A DNA stretch of 64,000 nt from Adiantum capillus-veneris (taxonomy: Eukaryota > Streptophyta > Polypodiopsida > Polypodiales > Pteridaceae), in the NCBI GenBank assembly GCA_014529385.2, contig CM043959.1:87054529-87118528 (forward strand), read 5' to 3'. Both the position numbers and the translations under genes were made by a program. Below, in pieces: positions 51,972-61,201 of the stretch (the first letter of the stretch is position 1; every line of letters begins with the position of its first letter). The notes under the pieces were generated by a model. The model was given only the letters and a program-made list of their open reading frames with translations. It was not told where the DNA came from and did not search any database.

Positions 51972-52858
51972 TTCTATGTTGAACAAGTACGCGTCTGTCA
52001 TGTCGTCATCTACTCCTATAGGGTCTTCTCCATTCGTCAATCGCGAAAGATGATCAACTCTAAGATGTGTTTTTCCTTTCTTTACTAGTACCGTGAAGTT
52101 GAATTCCAGTAAGATAATGAACCATCTCACTATTCTCCCGGTATTGCATGGTTTATTCACTAGGTAGAGCAAGGCTTGGTGATCCGTAAAAAACACAAAC
52201 TTGTTGGCTAGAAGATAATGCCGAAATTTCTTCACAGCATATATCATTCCTAATCCTTCTCGCTCTGTTGTGGTGTAATTCTTCTCTGCATTGTTGAGCT
52301 GTCGCCTGGCGTAACAGATAGGAATATCCATGTTTCCTTCTTCTGGCTGAGCCAGAATGCATCCTATTGCATATGCCGAAGCATCTATATGCACATGGAA
52401 TATCTTCTCCCAATCTGGTGATTTCAAGACTGGAGCAGTAATGAGTGCCTCTTTCAATTTCTTGAATGATTCCTGACACTCCTCTGTCCATTCAAAGTTC
52501 AGTATTAGCCTGTAAAGTGGTTGGCCTATTATAGCGTACATGTAAATGAATCGTCTATAATATCCGCAATGTCCCATAAAGCTCTGTACTTGTTTCACAT
52601 TTGTTGGTCTAGGCATATCCACTATAACTTTTATCTTCTCTAAATCCGTGGATATTCCGTTTTGTGAGACAATATGTCCCAGAATTCTGCCCTGTCGGAC
52701 CATAAACACACATTTCTCAGGATTGAGACAAATGCGATATGTCCTACATTTCTCAAATACTTTTCTTAGGTGTTCTAGATGCTCATCTCTCAGAAGAGAA
52801 TGTACACATAAGTCATCCATGTATATTTCTAGAAACAACCTTAAGTATTCTTTGAAAG
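51972..52858 (-). CDS. pol: B RT palm C-terminal part, thumb and RNase H
   Basis: Begins right at the copia insertion. The ORF (52838-51675) starts with the catalytic motif FLEIYMDDLCVHS; the thumb is QSFMGHCGYYRRFI; RNase H has FHVHIDASAYAIGCILAQ, TTTEREGLGMIYAVKKFRHYLL, FTDHQALLYLVNKP and RVDHLSR. Residues of both active sites are present. The rest of RT is on the other side of the insertion (57964-58426). Confidence 0.93.
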
Positions 52859-52863
52859 CATGC

Positions 52864-53090
52864 TGTTACCATATACATGTGGTAGTGATGTGTGTGAACA
52901 CACTAGGACCGCCGGGGCATTTTTTCCCTCTTTAGGAGGTTTTTTCCCCTGTGCATTGTATATACGCCCATCACTCTAGGGCTATCTATCTTTTCATTGC
53001 ACACTAAGTAACACACTCTCTATTGTGTGCCTTGAGCTTCCTTCGTCTTCTCCAAGCTGTGTGTGTTTCTCTGCAACCCTAATTCCAACA
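52864..53090 (+). repeat. Copia 5' LTR, 227 bp
   Basis: TGTTACCATATACATGTGG to CCTAATTCCAACA. A TATA-like GTATATAC is at 52958-52965. By eye I found no difference from the 3' LTR. Confidence 0.97.
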
Positions 53091-53092
53091 AT

Positions 53093-53106
53093 TGGTATCA
53101 GAGCAG
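53093..53106 (+). promoter_or_regulatory. Copia primer binding site (initiator Met-tRNA)
   Basis: TGGTATCAGAGCAG begins two bases after the LTR; this is the canonical plant copia primer site. Confidence 0.95.
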
Positions 53107-53374
53107 GTCACGTCCTCCCGGGCTTAGTCGCCAGCTGCTCCAGCACACGCCTGCTCACTTTCTCCGATTTCAGTGAGCTCATTTCGGCCTCCGTTTCCAC
53201 TACGGGCAGTACTGCACACGCTATTTCGTCATTTTGTGCAGATTTTCTGTCAGTGCCGTTTTCTGCATAACAGGTGCCTTATAGTCTTCTACGGTTTGTG
53301 CTATATAGCACAAGTTGTTCCCGCTCCATTTCTCCTATTTTCGAGCAGTTTTCACATCAGGTGCAGCATTTACC

Positions 53375-56300
53375 ATGGCTGACAACAACAACACAGATGT
53401 GTTCAAGATGTTTGCTGCTAAGGACAGGTTGGATGGGGACAACTACCCTATGTGGGCTTATATGATGCAACATGTTCTTGTGTCAAAAGGTGTCTGGAAC
53501 ATTGTGCAGGGCATTGATGTACGTCCTGGTTCTGAAGATGTAGGCGATGTTGAGGATGTTGCAGGTCTTGCTGCAAGGATTGCAGCTGTTAGAGTTGTTT
53601 TGCCTACGACAGAACAAGCTCGTTGGGATGTTAAGGATGCGCAGGCTCATGCATTGATTGCGTTGTCTGTGAAGCGCACCATTATTCCTCACATCCGTTC
53701 AACAAAATCTGCAAAACAGGCTTGGGATATTCTAGCAGGTCTTTATGCAAGCCGCAATGAGGCTAAAATTGCTTTGCTGCGTAAAGAGCTAGAGTCGAAG
53801 ATTATGCATGAGGAAGATGATATGGACACTTTCCTTGCTAGTGTCAAGGATATCAATGAGCAACTCATTTCTGCAGGTGAAGTCATTTCGGACAGTTCCC
53901 TTGTGCAGACTGTTCTTGATGCCTTACCAGATTCCTACCAGACTTTTGCTAGTACTTGGAGACTGATGACCCAAGGAAATCCTGAAGTTGTCAAGTTTGA
54001 TGCATTATGCACATTGCTGTTGCAAGAGTCACTTTCTAGAAAAAACAGGACTAGGCAGCATGCAGTTGAACAGGCTTTTATTGCTTCTCAAAGAAAGGGT
54101 GGTAACAGTAATGCAGCCACTTCTTATGGTTCTGCTGCGAGTGGCAAAAATTATGTTCCTAATGCTTCTGCTGGCAGCACTTCGTCTGGCAATTCTGGTG
54201 ATAAGGGCAAAAAGAAGATGCGTTGCCATTATTGTAAAGCCAATGATCACTTGATCAAGTCGTGTCCTAAGTTGAAGGCCAAAGAGGCTAAGAAGAAAGA
54301 GGGTGTTTCCACTGCAAATGCTGGTTCCACTACAAATGCAGCCATTGTTGAGTCTTCTGTGAAAGGAGATTGTGATGCTGATGTTGATGCAGAATGGGCT
54401 TTTAGCGCAGAGTGCACTTACAATCCTGCTGTCCATGATGCATGCTTGTCAGTTGCTGCAGATTCACATGTGTGGTATTTCGACAGTGGTGCTACAAAGC
54501 ACATTACCTCACATCGTGAATTGTTTACCTCTCTCGAGTCTGTCCCTCATGGGAATTCAGTCACTTGTGCCAACAACGCCTCTTATCCAGTTCAGGGAGT
54601 TGGAAAGATTGTGCTCACTGCTGCTAATGGCAGTTCCTTCACACTTGTTGATGCACTTTATGTACCTGGGATCAAGAAGAATCTCTTGTCTGTATCCGCA
54701 CTTGCTAGACTTGGACTTGTAGTCAAATTTGTGGATGACAGATGTACAATTCATGATCTCAGTTTTGGTGATGAAATTGTTGCATCTGGGCTTTTGTGCC
54801 GTGGGCTGTATAAGCTCACTTTGTATGACAAGTGTGGACAAAATTTTGCAAATGCTGTTGCAGATTCAAGGGCTATTTCAGATGCAAAACTTTGCCATGC
54901 ACGTTTTGGTCATCTGAATTTTGCCAGTTTGCTGCGTTTGCAGAAATCTGATATGGTTGCTTCTTTGCCGCCTCTTGAAGCACCTGTCAAACATGTTTGT
55001 GAAGGCTGTATTCTGGGTAAAATGCAGCGTTCTAAGTTTCCAAAGGATGGTTCAGTTAGGGCCACATGCAGGTTGTAGCTTGTGCATAGTGATGTTTGTG
55101 GGTCCATGCAAACTCCGTCCTTGGGCAATTACCTGTACTTCGTGACTTTCATTGATGATTACTCCAGGCATGCATGGGTATTTCCGCTTAAAGCGAAGTC
55201 CGAAGTTTTTATGTGCTTCAAACAATTTTTGGCTATGGCTGAAAATGTCTCAAAATGTACCATGGGCACCCTCCGTTCCGATCGAGGGGGGGAGTATATG
55301 TCTCATGAATTTAATGCATTTCTGGCTAGTCGTGGAATAAAACACCAATGTACAGTGCCTTATACACCTCAGCAAAATGGTGTTGCTGAGAGGAAAAACA
55401 GGTCACTAACGGAAATGGCACGATGTATGGTCAAAAGTCAAGCTTTGCCGCATTCTTTTTGGCTTGAGGCCATCATGTGTGCCACTTATGTACTTAACAG
55501 GTGTCCTACGAAAGCTTTGCAGTCTATTACTCCATATGAAGCATGGCATGATAGAAAACCTTCTATTGAGCACATGCGTGTTTTTGGCTGTTTGGCATAT
55601 GCTTTGGTGCCACAAGTGCAGCGCAGAAAATTGGATGATAAGGCTGTCAAATGTATTTTTGTTGGTTATAGTGCTGAAAGCAATGGTTACAGGTTGTATC
55701 ATCCGCAAACAAAACGTATTCTGGTTTCACGAGATGTAGTGTTTGTGGAAGACTCTGTTCAGCCCTTGCTGTCATGTACTAGAGACAGTAATGTAAGCTC
55801 ACAGGACATTTATGACACTTTGTTGCCTCTTTTCAGTGGTGGAAATACGAATGTAAGTTCCAATGAGGCAAATGTACAGCCTATGGGGGTTTCTGAAAAT
55901 GTTTTAGAACAGCCTATTACTGATGCAGATGTACATGATGTACTTGATGAGGAAAGGGCTGAAAATGAGCAGGCTAGAGGTATGCCAAAATGGCTGGTGC
56001 ACACTTTGCGTGACAGTAAATTGGATGCACCTTTATCTAGTCGTACTCGTTCAGGCTCTCGCCATGCATCTTATGCATCAGATTGTTATGCTTTGGTTGT
56101 GTCTAGTTTACATGATGTTGAGGAGCCTCTGTCTTTTGATGAAGCACAGAATTCAGAAAATTGGATTGCTGCCATGAAATCAGAATATGATGCACTTATA
56201 GAGAATGACACATGGACTTTATGTGATTTGCCTCCTGGCAAAAAGGCCATTGGTACGAAGTGGGTTTACAAGTTGAAACGCAAGCCGGATGGTGAGATCG

Positions 56301-57661
56301 ATCGCCATAAGGCTCGACTTGTTGCAAAGGGTTATGCACAACAAAAAGGCATAGATTATGAAGAGACTTTTGCTCCCACTTGTCGTATGACTACTGTGCG
56401 TTTTCTATGTGCATTGGCAGCTCATTTTGGTTGGGATGTACATCAATCAGACATTGTTACTGCTTTCTTGAATGGTGACATATTTGAGGAAGTTTATGTA
56501 ACGCAGCCTCGCGGTTTTGTCATAAAAGGACAAGAGGACAAAGTGTGCAAATGTAAGAAAGCTTTGTATGGGTTGAAGCAATCTCCTCGTGCTTGGTATG
56601 AGAAAGCTGACACTCATTTGGTTAAACGAGGCTTTCGTAACAGTCCAACAGAAAGCACATTGTATGTAAAGCGTGAGGATGATGTATTTCTCATTGTGGT
56701 TCTTTATGTTGATGATTTGCTGATCACTGGACCAAATGAGAGACATATTGCTGAATTTAAGGCTGATTTGAATGCTACTTTCAAGATGAAAGATTTGGGG
56801 TTGTTGCATCATTACTTGGGTATACAGTTTAAGCAGTGTGATGGTGGCATTGCCTTGTGTCAGAAAAGTTACATAGAGACATTGCTATGTAAGTTTGGAC
56901 TTGAGGATTGCAAACCTATTGCCACTCCCATGGAATCAGGTTTGAAGTTGAGTCTACATGATGCTGGCGATCCTGCTGATGTCACTCTTTACCAAACTGC
57001 TGTTGGCTGCCTCATTTATGTATGCAACACGAGGCCAGATATTCAGTTTGCAGTCTCGCAGGTCAGCAGATTTATGCATAGCCCAGGGTCTAAGCATTGG
57101 CAGGCTGTCAAGAGGATTTTCCACTACCTTAGTGGCACTTTACATCTTGGCTTGTTTTATCCCAAGGGGGGATCATTGCCGCCAGACTTACATGCTTTTT
57201 CGGACTCAGATTGGGCTGGTTGTTTTGACACGCGAGTGTCCACAAGTGGTTTTTGTTTCATGCTTGGCAGTTCATGTATATCATGGTTGAGCAAGAAGCA
57301 ACCTACTGTGGCCACTTCGAGTTGTGAGGCTGAGTATAGGGCAGTCTTCACAGCTACGGTTGAGTGTGTATGGCTCAGACGCCTTATGGCTGACTTGGGT
57401 GTTGGACAGGACACTGCCAACACTATCTACACTGACAGTCAAAGCGCATTGGCAGTTGCGAGGAACCCAGTTTTTCATGCTCGCACAAAGCACATTGAGG
57501 CGCATTACCACTATGTCAGGGAGAGGCTCTCAGCAGGAGAGATCAGCTTGGCTTATGTGCCAACACAGGACAACCTTGCAGATCTTTTCACAAAGGCATT
57601 GTCTCGTGAGAAGCTTGAAGCTTTCCACAAAGCTTTGGGCTTACTCCCCTTTGTGGACTGA
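53375..57661 (+). pseudogene. gag-pol: Copia gag-pol polyprotein, one in-frame TAG at codon 568
   Basis: From ATG 53375 the frame has 1,428 codons to TGA at 57659-57661, with one TAG at 55076-55078. Domains: gag (MADNNNTDVFKMFAAKDRLDG start; zinc knuckle CHYCKANDHLIKSC from residue 284), protease (WYFDSGATKHIT, Asp-370), GAG-pre-integrase finger (CHARFGHLNF then CEGCILGK), integrase (HSDVCG right after the TAG, SDRGGEY with Asp-636, TPQQNGVAERKN), RT (QSDIVTAFLNGD, YVDD 1111-1114), RNase H (SDSDWAGC, SCEAEYRA, TDSQSA). The upstream in-frame stretch from 53315 is leader. The TAG lies where copia integrases commonly have an acidic residue, so it looks like a point mutation. A readthrough role cannot be excluded but has no supporting context. 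Confidence 0.95.
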
Positions 57662-57721
57662 TCCTGTCCTCAGGGCTTGGCACTTCCCTTTACTCATGTG
57701 CCAGCTCTCGTTCCCCGCATC

Positions 57722-57736
57722 ACTCCAAGGGGGATT
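57722..57736 (+). promoter_or_regulatory. Copia polypurine tract
   Basis: CCAAGGGGGATT ends directly at the 3' LTR start TGTTACC. Confidence 0.85.
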
Positions 57737-57963
57737 TGTTACCATATACATGTGGTAGTGATGTGTGTGAACACACTAGGACCGCCGGGGCATTTTTTCC
57801 CTCTTTAGGAGGTTTTTTCCCCTGTGCATTGTATATACGCCCATCACTCTAGGGCTATCTATCTTTTCATTGCACACTAAGTAACACACTCTCTATTGTG
57901 TGCCTTGAGCTTCCTTCGTCTTCTCCAAGCTGTGTGTGTTTCTCTGCAACCCTAATTCCAACA
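57737..57963 (+). repeat. Copia 3' LTR, 227 bp
   Basis: Same length and text as the 5' LTR. It is followed by the CATGC target duplication and then B's RT coding sequence on the minus strand. Confidence 0.97.
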
Positions 57964-58426
57964 CATGCGTCATCAGCCTCTGGAAGGTTGCAGGAGCATT
58001 GGTTAGACCAAAAGGCATAACCCGATAAGCATAAATTTCCCACTCCATTGCAAAAGCTGTTTTATGTTGATCTGTCGGTGCTATGGCTAGCTGGTTATAT
58101 CCTGAAAAACCATCAAGAAAGGAGTATGCTGTTTTCCCTGATACACGCTCTAGAACATGATCAGTTATCGGCAGGGGATAATTGTCCCTGATTGTTGCAG
58201 CATTCACTTTCTTTAAGTTGACACACACTCGGAGTTTTCCGTTCTTCTTTGGTACCACCACAATTGGAGATACCCAATCGGTGTGTTCAATCTCGTATAT
58301 GAATTCAGCTTCCATTAGCTTATCTATCTCTTCTTTGATTCGCTTAGCAAACGTATCATTATATGTGTATGGTCTCTGTCTGCTAGGCTTTGTATCTTGT
58401 TTTAGTGGGATTGTGTGTTGGTATAT
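57964..58426 (-). CDS. pol: B RT N-terminal part (fingers-palm), cut by copia
   Basis: EHTDWVSPIVVVPKKNGKLR, NLKKVNAATIRDNYPLPIT, AYSFLDGFSGYNQ and MPFGLTNAPATFQRLM, ending at the insertion point just before the catalytic motif. Upstream it is in frame with the linker ORF except for one TAG at 58427-58429. The tail of the annotated ORF (to 57893) is copia LTR sequence read by chance. Confidence 0.93.
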
Positions 58427-59308
58427 CTATGGGTCAACTCCCTTTAAGTCCTTATAAGACCATGCAAACACATCCCTGTACTCTCTGAGAAGACTCAAAA
58501 GTCTCTCTTCCTCGCTTGGAGACAAATCTGTGGCTATGTACACCGGTCTAGGTGTCTCACCTGGAGCTGCTAAATCCACTTTTTTTGCATCCTCCGGTCC
58601 GTCATAAGATTCGTTCTCCCTTCTCTCTCGAGTAGGTTGGGTTAATACCACCTTCCTATCCTCAATTGTGAATTTCCTGTAGTGAGAGTAAACATCCATG
58701 TTTTCCTTGATTTTGGCGTTTTCGTCCTCTCCACTCTCAATTTCTGTCGTCCAAACTTCTTTCAGAGTTTTCTTGAGCTCTCTGTACTTGTTTCTACGTT
58801 CTAACTTGGACTCCGTGTGTTCTCTATTGCGCTTGTTCTTTTCTAATTTTTCTGTTTCAGTTTTCGTTTCATTCCTTTGAACTTGATTTCTTGAGCTTCT
58901 TTTGTCTTTTCGTAAGCTCTTTTGATCATTGCCTCTCATTCTTCCAGAAATCTTGTCCTTAACACAATCTTCCGCCTTTACTAGCATTAGGAATTGATTT
59001 TTTCCTCTTATTCTAGGCATCGGATTGGTTCTAACCCCCTTTGTTTTTCTCTTTGCTCTATAGCGTTTCTGGCGTTGTTTAGTTTGGTTCGGAAAATCAT
59101 AAAATCTGACATCCGTTATAGTTTCTTCGTTTCCGCTTGAATTGTCCGTTGACTCTTTGTCTGCTTCATTTCCCCACTCTGGATGATCGGGAATGTCGTG
59201 AAACACCTCTTCTTCATCTTCCTTTTCCAGTGTATCGTTCTTTTCAGTTTCTTTTTCGAGTGTAGTTCTCAGCATGAAGTACGGAACCACGTCGTACCCG
59301 TCCTTGTC
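58427..59308 (-). CDS. pol: B protease-RT linker
   Basis: About 290 codons, very rich in Lys, Glu and Arg (FLMLVKAEDCVKDKISGR, RRNKYRELKKTLKEVWTTEIESGED), then SEEERLLSLLREYRDVFAWSYKDLKG, which is the usual lead-in to plant gypsy RT. Stop TGA at 59309 separates it from PR1 in the same frame, and TAG at 58427 from RT. The conservation with A's linker points to a genuine polyprotein segment. Confidence 0.82.
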   Translation of the reverse strand, partial: DKDGYDVVPYFMLRTTLEKETEKNDTLEKEDEEEVFHDIPDHPEWGNEADKESTDNSSGNEETITDVRFYDFPNQTKQRQKRYRAKRKTKGVRTNPMPRIRGKNQFLMLVKAEDCVKDKISGRMRGNDQKSLRKDKRSSRNQVQRNETKTETEKLEKNKRNREHTESKLERRNKYRELKKTLKEVWTTEIESGEDENAKIKENMDVYSHYRKFTIEDRKVVLTQPTRERRENESYDGPEDAKKVDLAAPGETPRPVYIATDLSPSEEERLLSLLREYRDVFAWSYKDLKGVDP

Positions 59309-60000
59309 TCAAAATTTTGTTGTGGGACCATCCGAAATTGCACAAACATCTAGGGTTGCTAGAATGTGTGTCCATTCTAATGGTTCAAGCGTGTCCTCTG
59401 GAAAGGGTTCTCCTTTATAAGTTTCATCTTCGATAGCCCTTTCTAAAACATATTCTTCTCGCCTCAGACTTCCACATTTCGAGGCTCCACACATCCATAA
59501 CTCCTTGGGCTTACCTAACCAAGCTGGAAATTCGGATCCCGCCAAAGTAGCTGAATCAAACTCCTCTACCGGTGTTCGGTTCACATCTTTGTAGCTATGG
59601 TCTCTCAGGTTCACACGTGTAGTGGTTTCCATATTTCTCAGGTATATGTGATCGTAGCCCCAATCCTGGACCATTTTCAATTGTCTCATGAATGGTCTTC
59701 CCAGTATGATATCATAGTTATTCTCCTTGCCAAAATCGACAATAGCAAAAGTATGTTCGTATTCAATGCCGCAAGAAGTCACTACGACTTTCTCTAATAA
59801 CCCCATAGGTTTCTCCATGTGTCCATCTGCTAATTGGAGTTTCAACCTAGTCTTCCTTATTGCTGGTTTCCCCCATTTTTTTCCAGATTTCTTTTGTAGC
59901 AATGGCTACCCCAGCTCCGCTGTCTAGTATTGCCATCCTGTTCACTCCTTGGAATTCAACTGGTAAGGTTGTATTCCCCTCTTCACCTTCGCAATACTCT
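59309..60000 (-). pseudogene. pol: B retropepsin PR1 (canonical position)
   Basis: MAILDSGAGVAIATKEIW carries the catalytic motif in the 60953-59847 frame. The next part, KLQLADGHMEKPMGLL .. YDIILGRPFMRQLKMVQDWGYD, is in the 59902-59309 frame. The two frames meet at a run of seven A (minus strand, ~59876-59882), where one A is extra relative to A's sequence. So a one-base indel splits the protease between its two conserved motifs. Confidence 0.88.
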
Positions 60001-60953
60001 CCGACTTTGTTTAAGGGTACAGGCTTAGCGTTCTTTTGTGGTTTGCTCAGCGCTTGTATACCCTCTTGCAGTCTCGATGTTGGGTCTTTTATCCCAAATT
60101 TCTCCAAGCATTTTCCTATAGTGGTCCACATATGTGGTCTTAGCCTCAAAAGCTCAGCTAGAGTGATAGTGCATGTCACTGGTGTTGACAAGATCTCTAT
60201 CAATCCTTGCGAGTCCATGACTTTTTCTGATGAGATTCTTCGTGAGGGAAGTGCTCTAATCTCGGATTTTGCTTCATACTCTCCTAAGTATGAAGGTAAG
60301 GTATTTAGTGAATGAGGTTTGCTTTCCATTGTTCTAACAGAGCCCCCATCTCCCCAGTCAGATTGCAGATCCAAGTCCACTTGAGATCCTGCCTCAAATT
60401 CCACTATGGGAGGATTCCTGATGTCCTTTTCCCAATTTGTCTGATTAGCTTGGCAACTTAGCTCGTTTGCAAAGTTTGCCTCTCTCACTTGTTTCCAAAA
60501 TTCATTGTAATCCTCGTCTCTTCCGTAAATCCTCTGTATGACCGGATGAAAACTCTCTATCTCCTGATCGGTTGTGTTCAATACTATGCGGTCATCCTTG
60601 TGTGTATCTTCAGACTTTTGTGCACTGTGAGTCTGTTCAGCTACCCGTGATATGATAGTCTCTTGCTGAATTGGGTTTTCCGTTCCACAATTCATTGTTT
60701 CTCTTGGTGGTTCTAATAAGGCTTGTGCAGTCTTGATCATTCTCTGGCACATTTCAAGTCTCTGCTTTTCCAATTCCACGTTTGGGTATGTCATCCACCT
60801 CTGTTCTTGTGTTTGGTTGTTCTTTAACCTAGCTTCGTAAGCTCTCATCAGTGCGTCCAATGGTTCGTATACTTTGTCAACTAGCACTGATCCCCCTGAG
60901 CTTAAGCTCGTTGTTTCTTTGATACTCTTTTGTTTCGTTCTTTCCGGGCTCAT
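60001..60953 (-). CDS. B gag-protease spacer
   Basis: About 320 codons before PR1: SGGSVLVDKVYEPLDALMRAYEARLK (helical), a Glu/Gln/Thr-rich middle with FHPVIQRIYGRDEDYNEFWKQV, then SLNTLPSYLGEYEAK and TPVTCTITLAELLRLRPHMW. These blocks recur in A. No known fold recognised. FWKQVREANFANEL recalls JmjN/helical linker text but I would not name it. Confidence 0.72.
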
Positions 60954-61039
60954 CTCTCGTTTCCCGTTTTGACTCTCAAGTTTTTCTAATCTATCTTTAG
61001 TTCGCTTTAGTTCCTCAGCTAGAATAGCGTCTTCATTGG

Positions 61040-61201
61040 TATCAGAGTTTCATTTTCAGACCCACTGCTGGTAGGAATAGTTTCTAGCATATTCAATGTC
61101 GTCTTTTGCACTTTGTTTGGATTCTTTGAACAATCCTCAATGAAGTGAGTAACCCCACACTCAGTGCAATAAGCGTTAATTCTAATGATTTCCGTATGTG
61201 G
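61040..61201 (-). pseudogene. gag: B gag tail with second CCHC, after a TGA
   Basis: In frame with gag but behind its TGA: AYCTECGVTHFIEDCSKNP has C-x2-C-x3-H-x4-C, the same spacing as the first knuckle, and then a Ser-rich tail (TSSGSENETLIPMKT; A has SSSSESEPIIPIKV). It is the C-terminus of gag lost from the 808-codon ORF. Confidence 0.8.

Larger units (their letters stand above)
52864..57963 (+). mobile_element. Complete Ty1/copia retrotransposon inserted in B
   Basis: Length 5,100 bp, with 227-bp LTRs at both ends (52864-53090 and 57737-57963) that I read as identical, and target duplication CATGC on both sides (52859-52863 and 57964-57968). A Met PBS and a polypurine tract are in the correct places, with one long gag-pol ORF interrupted by a single TAG. 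Integrase comes before RT, which defines copia. Plus strand, opposite to its host element B. It is the youngest insertion in the window. Confidence 0.98.

Noticed and set aside
53093-53106. tRNA genes suggested by PBS sequences
   Set aside because: Only the 12-18 bases complementary to tRNA 3' ends are present; there is no cloverleaf.
55070-55090. Programmed readthrough of the copia TAG
   Set aside because: The next codon is CTT, not a known strong readthrough context, and the site is within pol, not between gag and pol. A point mutation is simpler.
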